Of a DNA stretch of 64,000 nt, positions 41,392 through 52,669 are shown piece by piece. The translations under genes were made by a program, and so were the position numbers. Position 1 is the stretch's first letter. Every line of letters begins with the position of its first letter. The DNA is from Breviolum minutum Mf 1.05b.01 (taxonomy: Eukaryota; Sar; Dinophyceae; Suessiales; Symbiodiniaceae), in assembly GCA_000507305.1 (NCBI GenBank), contig DF240878.1, positions 34,490 to 98,489 of the forward strand, written 5' to 3'. The notes beneath the pieces are model-generated. The model saw only the letters and a list, made by a program, of their open reading frames with translations. It was not told where the DNA came from and ran no database searches.

Positions 41392-42430
41392 TAATCCTAG
41401 TGGTCATCCCAATATATAATGATATGATATATATATATATGATATTTATATATATATGATATATAATGTATAAGTAGCTTTATTCTATCTATTTATATAT
41501 ACTATATATTATATATTGTATTTTGAATAAGAATTTTCCTGGCAGATGGGGATGGGGTAAATTCATGATTCAAATTCATTTTCCTTGGAAGCCAAAAATC
41601 GCCGACAATGGATATTGAACTGCCAAAATGCCCATTTTTGGGAGTTGGGGTGGGGTGGGGTTCTGGAAGCCTCCCATGCATTGCATATGAAGTCAAGGAT
41701 GCTCCGAGACACTTTGGAAATCACATCATCCCAGAATCGTTTGTGGATGTCGAGATATGCTAAGGGCAATTCCCAGGGTCATGTCGATTTCCGGAACATT
41801 GCCAAACCCTATAGTAAGACCCTGTAATATGTACAGATCCTATATTTATACACAACACGATGTGACCATCCTTGAGTGGATACATACACGCATTGAAGTC
41901 CCTCAAAATTTGGAAACTGCACTGAAATCGAATTCCCAAATTTCCAAAAAATCTTCATGATGAAAGAAACATCGTCAACACCTTACAGGGAAACGCTTCT
42001 GTATGGTAGAAACCATAGAAAAACCCACAAAAAAACCAATCACCAAGTGATTCAAAGCGATCCAATTTTTTCCCTTGGTGGGATCTCACTGGTCTAACCT
42101 TTCCAAAAGGTCGTGAATCACCATCCCAAAGAGGTAATTTTTTGGTGATTTTGACACCACGACGCCATACAACGAGGTCTGCAGGCCTTTTGCACATCGC
42201 AGAAGTTGTACAGTGTGGAGCCATAGGATCTTGGGATAGGAGTAGATGGTGATATCAGCTTGGAGGTACTTTGGCTTAAGATTAGTTCCCTTTTACCGCA
42301 ATAAAAGCATGAGTGAGATATGTCCAGGGATGATTTTGGTGAATGCTTTCTTTGTTGTCTCCAGCCAGAAAAGAACTTTTGAAGTATCAGATTTACAAAT
42401 TCCAAGCTTGGAAGTTTAAAGGAGATTCGT
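41392..42430. other. AT-rich tract and strand-ambiguous coding-like stretches
   Basis: 41410-41520 is a TATATA/GATAT palindrome-rich tract. 41560-41770 and 42118-42405 have protein-like frames on both strands (minus: PLAYLDIHKRFWDDVISKV; minus: LHTVQLLRCAKGLQTSLYG), so exons are likely but strand is unresolved. Confidence 0.3.
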
Positions 42431-42541
42431 TACCCTCCCTGAACCCCCAACATAACCCCGAAAAAATCGACCCATGGAAAAGGAGAGTCCTATTGAAAAC
42501 TCACCATTTTTAGGGAATATGTTCGTTCTAGGGAGTGTATC
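42431..42541. mobile_element. Family I MITE-like element, diverged
   Basis: Left TTACCCTCCCTGAACCCCCA, right AATATGTTCGTTCTAGGGAG. The ends still pair, but weakly. Confidence 0.5.
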
Positions 42542-43098
42542 CTTTCTTTTTGTTTAGAAATTCCACTTGATTCGAGGTGTAGTTTAACTTTGGAGAGCCT
42601 CGTGTTGCGTCACAATGAAGTGATGTCTGGTCCTGCCGGGGAGGCGTGGCTCGTGAATCGGGGGAGAATTTTTCATCTCAGAGGTCCAACGTTTGGTACA
42701 TGATGAACCTCCCAAATCAAGAAACGCCAAAGAAAAGATGTTTAACATGAATATGGCATAATATTATACTGGTATACAGATGTATACTGTATTTGATAGT
42801 TACTCTACGTCATAGTATGATTGTAACATAGCATAGTACTATTGAGTGAGAATACGACATACAACCACAAGAATTGAATTAGAGCAACGTGATGAATAGT
42901 ACCCCCCCAGAAATTTAACAAAGATACGGAAGATGGCCATCTTTAAAAGGAGTCACCTTTTTTAAACCATCGTGCCAGGAGGGTCTTGCAGCTCTATGTC
43001 GAGCTGCAGCCGCGAGCCCATCATTGAGGCAGCTTGCTGAGGATGTTCAACACTTTAGCCCGGTGCAAGAAGTTGAAAGGTCTAAGACTTGATCAAGA
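42542..43098. other. No gene recognised
   Basis: Only a family I remnant (about 42900-42965, CCCCCCCAGAAATTTAAC...) and AT-rich sequence precede the CAT array. Confidence 0.4.

Positions 43099-43186
<88 letters not shown>
43099..43186. repeat. CAT trinucleotide microsatellite
   Basis: About 88 bp of uninterrupted CAT units, open in several frames (poly-I, poly-S, poly-H), which explains the long frames reading through it. Confidence 0.95.
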
Positions 43187-43188
<2 letters not shown>

Positions 43189-43377
43189 TCATGAATCAAA
43201 TCCCACAAAAACATCCTTGCTTTTGTCTGAATGCCTTGCAGGCATTTGGATCTCCGCTACTGTGGCATCCACGGTGAAGCCCAAGCAACGCTCATCGCTT
43301 CGATCTTGCAGGATGGGCACGGTGGGTGGGATGGGGTGGCATCGATTGGATGCGGAAGCACCAGGGTCTCGGCACCA

Positions 43378-43472
43378 TGAAGGGTACCCCAAAATGGATG
43401 GTGAAAATAATGGAAAACCCTATTAAAATGGGATGATTTGAGGGTACCACTATTTTCGGAAGCACCCATATA
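43378..43472. mobile_element. Family II MITE-like element
   Basis: GGGTACCCCAAAATGGATGG near the left end and ACTATTTTCGGAAGCACCC at the right; the left terminus is shortened relative to other copies. Confidence 0.7.
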
Positions 43473-43936
43473 GCAACTTCGTCCCTTAACCTCCTGGGTT
43501 TTTCAGCTAAATCTTAAGGGATAAATTTCGGCCTCATATTTTGGGCGGAAAAGATGATCCAATTGGACGGATACGAACAGCTAACAGCCAACATGGCTTG
43601 AACGTTTTGCTCCTTAGCCAAGTGTTGGAAAACAATCCCCCAGGTTGTAGGAAAAGCCACCGAATGTTCTGATGAGTCGGAAGATTCTTCAAATCCTTCC
43701 ACATCCGCGATTCCGTAAATTTCTTTAACATTACAAAAACATTTTAAAAAAGTATGCATTTTTTTTTTTGGCAACACTCCATTATCTCAACTTTATGATA
43801 GCTGCAAGTACCCCTTCAACCGTTGAAAAATATGTGTTTTTTTTCCCGTCGCATTCCCAATGTACAATTTGAGATTTCAAGAAAACAACACCGTTTTTTT
43901 TGCTGACACAAGACGTCAGCTAATGATTAATGTTGT
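43473..43936. other. No gene recognised
   Basis: Minus frames at 43514-43777 overlap one another and are of moderate quality; no splice sites fixed. Confidence 0.35.
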
Positions 43937-44041
43937 TGGTTTGGGGCCTGGTGGTTTGGATTCCGATTGGATCTCCTTATGAATCCGGGATTCTTACTTA
44001 AGGGCAGCCCAAACGAATCCCAAACCACCAACCCAAACCGC
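43937..44041. mobile_element. Family VII inverted repeat upstream of an exon
   Basis: TTTGGGGCCTGGTGGTTTGG on the left pairs with CCCAAACCACCAACCCAAA on the right. A half copy (AATCCCAAACCACTAACCC) lies at 33933-33951. It ends 42 bp before the acceptor of exon 44084-44257. Confidence 0.65.
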
Positions 44042-44083
44042 CGGACCCTGGGAAAACATGGATCAGTGGATCATTTTTTCCAG

Positions 44084-44257
44084 GTCAAGGAGGTGGAAAC
44101 ATCTGGAAATTGTTGCTTTTGGTCGATTGGGGGTTGACAGGGCAATGCAGCACTGTCACATCTGGAGTTGTCGTGGAACATCTTGGAGCCATCTGGTGGA
44201 CAGGCGAACAGATGGATGGATTTCTGAGAGAAGCAGGATCCATAAGAGCTCTAAAGG
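44084..44257 (+). CDS. Exon of unidentified gene
   Basis: TTTTTTCCAG acceptor, then QGGGNIWKLLLLVDWGLTGQ, TVTSGVVVEHLGAIWWTGEQ and MDGFLREAGSIRALK, ending AAAGG|GTAAGT. It is 174 bp, phase 1 to phase 1, with consensus sites on both sides. It looks like a globular domain segment; no family recognised. Confidence 0.55.
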
Positions 44258-44706
44258 GTAAGTCTTGTTTGTGCTCAATGACCACCTTGTTTTTAATTGA
44301 ACAAATTTTATATGGCTCGTGAAGTATATTAAGCTAGAGAATCTCTAAATATGGGAAAGTGATATGAAATGAGGATGTAAAAATATGTAAAAGTATTGTC
44401 ATGAGTCTATACCACAGGTGCATTTGAGAGTATTTTTGGGTCATCAAGCATCATAAGATTTGTACGTCTTTCCATATCTAAAATGAAATTACAACACGAT
44501 TTACTGCAGAAAGTTCCGTTTTTTTCCAATACAACTTCCTGTTCATCCACATCCTTCCAGTCCAAAGTTTCCCCATGTTTTCCCCATATTTCCAGCTCCC
44601 TGGCTTTTTTAGAGAAACCTCAGGGTATCCCCCTGGACACCCCAGCAGCAGGTGCTTCGTGACAGTATTCGGATGACCTCGGGTCTCTTTGATTGTCAAC
44701 TCACAG

Positions 44707-44801
44707 GTTGCAGGCTTGGGGGGTGAAATCATTTACCTACCATCGGCAGGGCAGGTCACGGTTGACGGTTTCGGTTGGGGGAAAATTTATGAAGATTTCT
44801 C
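44707..44801 (+). CDS. Exon of unidentified gene
   Basis: CAACTCACAG acceptor, VAGLGGEIIYLPSAGQVTVD then GFGWGKIYEDF, ending TCTC|GTAAGA, phase 0 to 2. Other frames are broken. It does not match the phase of 44084-44257, so an exon between them is missing or they belong to different genes. Confidence 0.5.
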
Positions 44802-45356
44802 GTAAGAATCATTGGACCCTCCAATGGAAGGGTTTGGACCTCTATAGGAGGGGTCCGGGTCTTCAAAATAGCTACAGCTACTTTTGAGGGGCCAGGATTC
44901 TTAGGGTTGGGTTTTTTCATTTTTCGAACTTTTCCAACAATGGGAAGATGTCGGGTCACTTTTGGCAGAGGGGGACGACTGATTAGTCGTGGCACTGTCA
45001 CGAGGTTGTTTTTTTTTTTTTTTCGGTTTTCGGAGCCTTGTAGCCAAAGATTTTATTGGGCGAAAGAGATGTCGCAGATCATACTTAAGACCCTGGAGTT
45101 TTGGGCTCACTTCTGCCCTACAAACCTTGTTGCCGGCAGTTTGCCCTGTTCAGTACTATTGCAAGTGGATGGTCATACCCCTTTTTCGACCATGCTTAAT
45201 GGTTGCATAGTGTCAATGTACAAATTAATGATAACATAAGTATATATATACGCGATGATTTATACTGATATGATATAAAGTGGTATTTAAACACGTACCG
45301 TAGAGTTTTACTTCTGAAAGAGAAAGGCAATGGACTAACATGCCAGGCTATCTCAG

Positions 45357-45401
45357 GACACGCTGCAGGATATCGCCGAATTGTTGCTGCGAAACCGCAA
45401 G
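45357..45401 (+). CDS. Short exon of unidentified gene
   Basis: Fifteen codons, DTLQDIAELLLRNRK, phase 0 to 0, between TATCTCAG and GTAGGC. The frame stays open past the donor (to about 45500), so it may be longer. Confidence 0.35.
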
Positions 45402-45857
45402 GTAGGCCACGGTGGTCCGGAGAATCTGGTCCCATGGTCCTATTGGACTTCACTCAAGGAATATAGAAAGCATAACATAGGAAACATGGTATACTTGTAA
45501 CGTGATTTTGTGTTCATGTTTCGATCATACGAAACTACTTCAAGGGATACTGTTTCTCTTTTTAAGATACTTTTTTGGTCAGTTCAAATGAAACGAAGAT
45601 CAGATCGGTGTCAAGATTCATTTTGTTGGTTGATAGTTACAGTGATATGGCTAGTTTTGTTACCCCGGCAGATTCCAGGGAATATTCAGCTGTAATCAGG
45701 TAGTAAAAAATGGACAGCCATTATCTATATAATATGACCATACCCCTCAAGGTTTAACATCCTCATATCTTTTAGCAGGATTTCAATCTAGAGACAAACG
45801 AAGCGAAGAACTCGTCTAAAATGATGACCCAGAAGAGTCTCTTCAATATGAGCAATG

Positions 45858-45930
45858 AACTAAAACCTTCGTTGTTTAGGGTATATAGGGGCTGAAATCC
45901 TACCCGGTTATGTGGGGATTATTTCAGAAG
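45858..45930 (+). repeat. Family IV element, truncated
   Basis: GAGCAATGAACTAAAACC and GTTGTTTAGGGTATATAGGG are present; the 3' half is missing after GTGGGGATTATTT. Confidence 0.6.
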
Positions 45931-46104
45931 CCATGAAATAGGTGGTGAAACTATCCTACCTTGTGCCTCTGCAGTTGTCGTGTTGTGGTTCATCCTTGTT
46001 TCGTTTACTTATATGATGTATACAATCCCATGTAGGGCTCTCAGGACAAGTGAAGCAATACTTTGCCTACGAGGCACAGCACCAACACAGTGTGTTCGAC
46101 ATGA

Positions 46105-46202
46105 CCGGTGGTTTCAAATGTATTTTATGTTCACCCCTGCTTGGTGAAATGATCCAATTTGACAAACATATTTTTTAAAACGGATGGCGCAACCACCAAC
46201 TA
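46105..46202. mobile_element. Family III MITE-like element
   Basis: Starts ACCGGTGGTTTCAAATG and ends GCGCAACCACCAACTAAG; the core GAAATGATCCAATTTGAC is intact. Confidence 0.7.
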
Positions 46203-46428
46203 AGAGGGATATGTTGGTTTCCAGGAGGCTATATAATCTCAGCTGTTCAAAAAAGACATGAATAATATGTATATATATATATGCACCCATAAAAATATAT
46301 ACTATATGCACAGAATATATAATATGTATATATATTATATATATTACATAAATATTATATGCACAGAATATGTGTATATGATGTATATACATATATGATC
46401 TATATAAAATCACATGGTAGGCTTTCAG

Positions 46429-46527
46429 CTCTGGAATGACTAGCACCAAATCTGTGAGGCGCATCAAGCCAGTATGCAAGCTGGTCCCTACAAGGCAGGT
46501 TTCTCAACGATACGCGGATGCGAAAAA
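46429..46527 (+). CDS. Exon-like frame, unidentified
   Basis: GGCTTTCAG acceptor, then SGMTSTKSVRRIKPVCKLVP and TRQVSQRYADAKKK, strongly basic. The frame remains open to 46675 through a family III element, so the donor lies before 46587. An A-run follows. Confidence 0.35.
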
Positions 46528-46586
46528 AAAATGGAAGGTGACTAACTGGTTGTTTGGAGAGGAAATGCGGATATTTTTTGATGTAA

Positions 46587-46689
46587 AAGTGGTAGTTTCA
46601 AAGATTTTGGGAACGTTCATCCCGAAAATTGGGGAAATGATCCAAGTTGACGAGCATATTTTTCAAATGGGTTGAAACTACCAACTAGA
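46587..46689. mobile_element. Family III MITE-like element
   Basis: Starts GTGGTAGTTTCAAAGA, ends GTTGAAACTACCAACTAGA; the core includes GGGGAAATGATCCAAGTTGA. Confidence 0.7.
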
Positions 46690-47229
46690 TAGTGTAAAAC
46701 AATATGAAATACACCTTAAATAGCCTTTATATAATTGTTAACGCATTTCGAAATACATGAAATAATATATGAAGTACACCTGGGACCATAAACGCTGTCT
46801 TCCCCTGTTGTGAACAAAATCATAGGTCGTTTTTTCCCGGAATTTTTGTCAGCGAAAAGATCTTGCAGTGCTGCAGGGCTCCTGGGTGAAGAATACAACG
46901 GAGCTCGACCATGAGGGTCAAGTGCCGGTGGGGGCAGCCTGATTTTTGGACATTTTGGTGAAACGAATTCCAGGAGTTTTTTTCCTTCGAATTGGGATCT
47001 TTTTGGATTGAAAGATTGAAATGCAATGAAATTCTAATATTCAAATTTAGGGTTTGGTGATTCATTGGTTTTGCCTTCAAAATCAGCGTCAGTTTACATC
47101 AGTAGTGAGATATTTCTGATGGAGTTGGGGAGCCTCCCCTTGAGGCCACTCCATCTGGGATGCGCAGCCAGGGGCAGGTTTCATGGGGAAAGATGGAAGC
47201 GGAAGGACGGTCAAAGTGTTGAAGAGAAT

Positions 47230-47358
47230 TATTACACTCTGTAAAACTAGCGTAAAACTAACCAATCACCCCTGAAAATGGATGGTTAGGAGACTACTTT
47301 CCTTTTCGGAGAGCTTGCCTGTTTTCAGGGGGCAAGCTGTTGGTTTTAGGGAGGGTAG
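47230..47358. mobile_element. Family I MITE-like element, longer variant
   Basis: Left ACACTCTGTAAAACTAGCG with a second CTAACC block inside, right TGTTGGTTTTAGGGAGGGTA; internal AATGGATGGTTAGGAGAC as in other copies. Confidence 0.65.
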
Positions 47359-47552
47359 GTGTATTACTAGGTATGCTGAAATAGCAGAGCTTTGTTGAAG
47401 TAGAACAAGTGACCTCATCAACCAAAATGTCTTAGTTTAGGGACCGGAAAATCCAACCCCAAGACCCCGACCATATACATTTGGCCTGATGAATCATGAT
47501 TGAGTTTTAAGTCGCACTTTTTTTTGAAGCAAATGATGACTTTCTGGAGATT

Positions 47553-47930
47553 GTGTGTTTGGAAATGGTTTGTTTCCCAATTCATGTTCCTGATGTTTCC
47601 ATGGTGGATGCCAAAATATCCAGAGCAAAATTTGAAGATTTTTTTCGCTCGGACTGCGAACGCCCAAAAAACACCGCCGGTTTAACACATCGAAGAGGCG
47701 TCCGCGGGCAATCTTCCCTTGAGATATGCGGTTCCTTGTCGTGGTTCACCATTTTGCCGATGTTTATCGCTTCTGGGCTTCTGGGTAGGATATTTTTTCC
47801 ATTTGAAGAGATGCCCCAAGAGATTATTTGGCGAAACCTGCCCCAGAGATGCCCGATACTGCTGATTTTTGTGGCTCAGACAAAATTTGTCAACAAAAAC
47901 CATCTTCAGACCATCTTCAAAAACCACTAA
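47553..47930 (+). CDS. Longest simple + frame in its region, unidentified
   Basis: A 125-codon frame includes VPDVSMVDAKISRAKFEDFF, WFTILPMFIASGLLGRIFF (a possible membrane helix) and FPFEEMPQEIIWRNL. Minus frames are also open in parts. Introns may well be hidden in it; not assigned to any family. Confidence 0.3.
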   Translation: MCLEMVCFPIHVPDVSMVDAKISRAKFEDFFRSDCERPKNTAGLTHRRGVRGQSSLEICGSLSWFTILPMFIASGLLGRIFFPFEEMPQEIIWRNLPQRCPILLIFVAQTKFVNKNHLQTIFKNH

Positions 47931-48392
47931 ATGGTAGGGGTTGATTGTCTTGTCATTTTATTTCGTCCATGTTATTGTGGGTCAAGGTGCACCATACGCC
48001 CCAAGAAATCCCCAACAAAATGACGCCACTTTGAGGTGGCCAACATCCCTGGCAATGCAGCCCGGGAAACCCAGCTGTCACGCGAATAGTCACCACCCGT
48101 GACCTCAAGACCTCCAAACAAAAATCTCCCTGTGCAGATGCTGGGTATGCTGACATTTCTGTTAGGTGGTTTCAGAGGAGAAAACCTCTGAACTCATTGA
48201 GAGGTGCCGCCGGGAACTCTCACTTTTTTTTTTTCGCTTTCTCTTGTTTTATTTTTTAGAAGGGAAGGCCAAAGAAATGCAAATTTGGAAGGTCACAGTG
48301 CATCAAAGTATATACAGTATGAAAGTGCGTGCAATCAACAGTTTTTGAGAAGCGGTAAATTGAAGTGGAGGAGATGTGTACAAGTGGGAAAT

Positions 48393-49705
48393 CTATAGCG
48401 AATTTGTAGTAAAAGGGCCAGTGATGATGTCATCATTGAACCTCATTGGGGAGAACGGTGCCGCGTTGAAGTAGAGGTTGGTGACGCCTTGTAGAATTTC
48501 AGCAAACCAAAAGGGTATGGTATCTTTGCGGTATTTGTTGTCCAAATCGATAAAGAGAGGTACCAAGATCATTAAAAAAAATCCCACTGTTGTTGGGGGA
48601 TCATCCTTTCCAATGCAAATCTATGGTAATTTCGTAAGATTTCGCCTAAAAAAACCGTTGATGGGTTCAGAAATCCCAAGGCCAACCACCTTTTGGATGG
48701 TGCTAAAACTTGTAAATCATGGCACAAACCTACCTTTCCCTCAACTGACCCTGGGGGAGGCTCTTCGAGTTGAGACATCGCTTTCTACCCGAGTTGAGAC
48801 ATCTCAGCAAGGATGGATGTTCCTGGTGTTTTTTTGAATGATTTTTGGTGGGAAGAAACAAGGTGATGCCCCCCAAAAAATAGGTCAAGAACTGTCCAAA
48901 TGCCAGAAAAGGTATGAAATCCGAACTTCTTTGAGATGGTTTTATTGATGGTTTCAACAAAAACAAAAACGATGTGCAAAGACAAGGGGATGGAAGCAAG
49001 ACAACGGAAAGGAGTCATTTAAACCATGCCTAAGATGAGGGCGTTGAAGATGGATGGAGCGTTGGTCAAAATTTCCAAGTTTGGTCCGTTTATATAAACC
49101 AACATGTTTACACTGAATTGGCAATGGAGCCTTTCAGGGTTTCCGTTCTAGACACCATGCAAAATGGCGGTCCATTTTCCGTTGCGGATTTTCTAGAATC
49201 TCGGAGCGCATATCAATCAACAAATCTTGACTTTACCCTTTTAATATAATTATATACTTTAACTGTATGTAATAGCCCCCATGGAGGGAAGTCAGTACAG
49301 TACCCAAAACATATTTCGGAAGAACAGTTCAGAGCGCAGCATGGCCAGTTTTTTGATTTCGCTTCTGGGGCAACTGAGAACCAGTTCTTGTGTTTTATTT
49401 TGTTGCTTCATACCGTTGAATGGGAAGAAATCCGGCGAACCAGTTGATCAAACATATTCACAAATAATGTGTATATATAAATATTATAATTATACACTAT
49501 TATACACATACATATCCCACTTCTTTAACGACGGGTTTGATATCAGTCTCAACGAAATCCATCGCCGGAAACCCTGAACCATCAAACCGCATCACCCGGG
49601 GGTTGTAGCACGGCAGTGAAACGAACAAAAACCTCTCCGTTGGGCCATTGAGGTCCTCTGCTGGAGGAAAGCTGGCTCAAATCCACGAATTTATGGAGTG
49701 AACCA
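48393..49705 (-). CDS. Minus-strand multi-exon gene, hydrophobic product, 3' part
   Basis: Exons in transcription order: 49705-49633 (GSLHKFVDLSQLSSSRGPQW), 49373-49299 (CPRSEIKKLAMLRSELFFRN), 49112-49025 (VNMLVYINGPNLEILTNAPS then IFNALILGM), 48784-48734 (KAMSQLEEPPPGSVEGK) and 48586-48393 (VPLFIDLDNKYRKDTIPFWF ... NDDIITGPFTTNSL then stop). The 49373-49299 to 49112-49025 junction is phase 2 and creates FFRNMFWVLVNMLVYI, a likely membrane-spanning stretch. The next junction is phase 0. The first and last joins are unresolved. Each exon has AG and GT sites. No family recognised; a membrane protein is inferred from composition. Confidence 0.5.
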
Positions 49706-49924
49706 CTGCAGTTGAAACGCCCCAAACATGCAACAGCAACATGTCCCAAAAAGATCAAACAGATCAAACATGAGACTTTTGCTTAGATAAAGGAGGAGAA
49801 GCACACATAGAGAAACGAAGATTATCGTGAGCCAAAATTTGACTCTGCAAGAATTTCAAGTTGATTTGCCAAGCGATGAAAACCGTCATGGTTTAACCGT
49901 TACCGTTAGCTCCTTTTTTTTCAG

Positions 49925-49994
49925 GTACCTTCAACGAGGTCAAGCTGATGCCAAAGAGCATCGGAAGGCACTGGGCTCGGCTATGGTTTACTAA
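49925..49994 (+). CDS. Terminal-exon-like frame, unidentified
   Basis: TTTTTTTTCAG acceptor, then YLQRGQADAKEHRKALGSAM and VY plus stop. A second frame is also open. It is opposite in strand to the neighbouring 48.4-49.7 kb gene. Confidence 0.35.
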
Positions 49995-50668
49995 ACATAA
50001 GCCCAACAAATATCATAGAAAAAATGCTGGTACCCTTCAAATGATCAATATACACCTTATACAGTGGGTATTAATTTATTGGGTCCCTTTATGTCCCTTT
50101 TAAAGGTATATAGTTTGTGCCCTGATAGAATTTGGATCTACACCCCACCTAAAAATGTCATTAGCAAATAAAGGTTTAGTTCGGGATTCCCTACTAAAAA
50201 ATTACTGTCATCCTCGTGGTGACTGTTACTGGCTTGGTACAATATATAGATATGAATTATGAGGGCATAACCCCGTTTCCCAAGCTGACTCTGGCAAGAA
50301 ATAACACCCATTCCATTAGTGGTTAATTAATCAAAATTTAGGTTGTTCGAAAAGTGGATGAAAACATTAACCAAGTTTGAAAGGGTCAAATGTTGTTCCT
50401 GTGTATCTTCCAGGAATCCAATTATGAAAAGATGTTCCAATGGAAAATCTGTTGTTGCCTGCGGGAGAAACTAGTAAACTTCCAGCTTTTTTTGGGCCGG
50501 AGTGGTAAGGTGTGTAGATCCATCCATTTCAAATCCATCCATCCAGCCCCCCCTCCCAATCCAGTTTTTGCATAGTGTACAGTTACAGTAGGATCGGATC
50601 AAAGGACAGTTTGGGAGTATTGAAATCCAATTCGTTTTTTTTTTGGGACAAACATTTCCGTTGATTGG

Positions 50669-50767
50669 AGATCTGTAAGAACATGGGGTTTGTTGATTTG
50701 TGCAAGCCACCAAAGTATGCAGAAACGTCTCTTTGACTCTTTAACTGCCATTGCCGAGCAAATCCAG
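50669..50767 (+). CDS. Exon of unidentified gene
   Basis: The frame reads TWGLLICASHQSMQKRLFDS then LTAIAEQIQ, ending at AATCCAG|GTGGTC. Its acceptor is about TCTGTAAG. Frames on the other strand are open but poorer. Amphipathic helix; no family recognised. Confidence 0.4.
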
Positions 50768-51074
50768 GTGGTCTGACATGTCCTGACACTTTGCTTCGCC
50801 TTCATTCGGCTTAAGACGAAAAGTCGTGTTTCACAAAAAGCTATTCTTTAACCAAGCGGACAAGTGCTGCACACGAAAGAGATGGGCAAAGAGACATAGG
50901 GACATACACACAGAGCATACACATGCTGCTTTGCTTTACTTTGCTTCTTCGATCTGCGTCCGTGAATTCCAGAATTGTATTTTTGGTGTGTTTTGTTTTT
51001 TCTGCCTGCCCCATTTTTTCTGGCCAAGAAGAAAATCATTATATATATATATATATTTATTTTCTTTGGAAACT

Positions 51075-51218
51075 CGGTAGTGGTTCCACTTCAACAAAGC
51101 CCAGGATACAACGATCCAACTGGGGTAGTTTTTTAGATCGCTTCCCCCATGGGACGGCAGAGCTCATGGTGTGCTTCGGGCAGATACTCTTTGGATCAGG
51201 CAGACCGAAGGGGTGACA
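51075..51218 (+). CDS. Terminal-exon-like frame, unidentified
   Basis: The frame reads GSGSTSTKPRIQRSNWGSFL, DRFPHGTAELMVCFGQILF and GSGRPKG plus stop. Start approximate, just after a TATATA tract. Confidence 0.35.
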
Positions 51219-51609
51219 GTGAAGACAGCAAGTGACAATAATGATTGCTGGAGGTAAAGTTGTGAAAACTGCTTATATGATATCTAAAGAAAAGGAGAGC
51301 ACAATCTTGGTTGTACCGGTACCCAGTCACTCATTCAATGAGGTGATTTCTCATTGCACTTTTTGGACAGAATATTTTTTTGGTGCTTGACATCAAGGGT
51401 GAGCCTACGTTCAAGTGTTTAAATTGATGGCTTTGAGGAAACACCTTCTGGCAGCAACACTGTCTTCTCCTAAATTTAAACTGCCTGTGCTCAAACCAAA
51501 TGGAGCATAGTTATAGCACTATCAATTATTGTCTTGACTTGGGCCATTAGCTATGTAGATCCTAAACTGGGACCCTCAACACCGGGTGGTGATGACATTG
51601 TGATGAGGA

Positions 51610-51760
51610 AATGAGGTTGGAGATTGAGAATGATTGCCACCCAACCAACTTGAAACATACGTATTCTGCCTTGATACTTGGGGAGATGCCAGATGTACCA
51701 AAATTGACTTTAAGGCATATTTTTCAAAGTGTGTGGTGCAACCAGCTAGTTGAGGGGTTG
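51610..51760. mobile_element. Family III element, strongly diverged
   Basis: Retains ATTGACTTTAAGGCATATTT, TTCAAAGTGTGTGGTGCAAC and a terminal CAGCTAGTT, while the left end is eroded. Confidence 0.45.
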
Positions 51761-51790
51761 ATCGGACTGCACATTTGCATCTTGCCACGT

Positions 51791-51865
51791 TCCCATGTTA
51801 GTCTTAAAATTTTGCCTGGCCCAGGGCTGATCTTGGCTGCTGCCGAGCCGATATCAAAGCCGCAG
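51791..51865 (+). CDS. Exon of unidentified gene
   Basis: SHVSLKILPGPGLILAAAEP then ISKPQ, ending CCGCAG|GTGAGG. Acceptor not fixed. The frame continues past the donor to 51991, so the exon may be longer. Confidence 0.35.
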
Positions 51866-52223
51866 GTGAGGAAGGACGGTAGTTTTTTGGGAGATGTGTA
51901 TCATGTATTCGTTTCCTGCCTTGCCATGCCTCAAGCGAATGACTTTCAAAGCTTGACCCGAAGGATTTTATGCCCGCATGGTTTTACATGAACTTGGCCT
52001 CTTCAAAGTTAGACTTTGGTTGCAAGCACCTACTAGGGTTTGCCAAACCAAGATTATCCGTTTTAAGAGGACTTAATTGGGGGTTGTTCTACCGTGTTCT
52101 AAGAATTGATGACATTTTTGACATACTGGACATGTGAATAGAAATCATCTAGATATTTCAAATGTTTAATTTATTGTCACCGTCGTCACCTTTATTTCAC
52201 AGTTTCCACTGTTTTCCATTCAG

Positions 52224-52313
52224 GGTTGTAAGGTAACATCTGTCTTGGCTGCTGCAAAACTTTCGATTGAACATTTTTCCCTGTCAATGATTGGACCTCC
52301 AAGCATCACCTGA
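52224..52313 (+). CDS. Terminal exon of unidentified gene
   Basis: A TTTTCCATTCAG acceptor, then GCKVTSVLAAAKLSIEHFSL and SMIGPPSIT plus TGA. Short, helical and clean, with a good polypyrimidine acceptor. It may follow 51791-51865. Confidence 0.4.
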   Translation, partial: GCKVTSVLAAAKLSIEHFSLSMIGPPSIT

Positions 52314-52342
52314 CACGATGAAATGCTATATTTCAGCCAACT

Positions 52343-52453
52343 ACACTCCTGGGAACTTACATATACCATCAAAAAATCACAACTTTGCAGATGATGATGT
52401 TCCCAACTTCCCGTTTGGTGGGATATATTAGTGAGCGTTCCCAGGAGGGTATA
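52343..52453. mobile_element. Family I MITE-like element
   Basis: Left ACACTCCTGGGAACTTACAT, right AGTGAGCGTTCCCAGGAGGG. It lies 27 bp upstream of the acceptor of the next exon. Confidence 0.7.
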
Positions 52454-52480
52454 ACTTCTATCCAACTACCCATGTTACAG

Positions 52481-52551
52481 CGAAACACCCGAAACACCCC
52501 AAGCTCTAGGCCTCGGGTCGCTTGATCGTTTCCTGGCGAAAGCGAGCGGTT
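52481..52551 (+). CDS. Exon of unidentified gene
   Basis: A CATGTTACAG acceptor, then ETPETPQALGLGSLDRFLAK and ASGWW, ending near GGTTG|GTGGTT. No family recognised. Confidence 0.4.
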
Positions 52552-52569
52552 GGTGGTTGACATATCCAA

Positions 52570-52669
52570 GTTGGCACCTGAAAATAGGTCTTTACGCCCC
52601 AAAAGGAAACGAACTAGTATTCCAACCATCCATTTTCGGGTGCAAACTGTTAGTTTCAGGGAGGGTATA
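52570..52669. mobile_element. Family I element, left end decayed
   Basis: Right end GCAAACTGTTAGTTTCAGGG followed by AGGGTATA; the left end is reduced to GTTGGCACCTGAAAATAG. Confidence 0.55.

Noticed and set aside
43099..43186. CRISPR-like or other array
   Set aside because: A uniform trinucleotide repeat with no spacers; no CRISPR structure occurs anywhere in the window.
43034..43426. Long frames of poly-isoleucine and poly-serine
   Set aside because: They are translations of the CAT microsatellite and flank, not genes.
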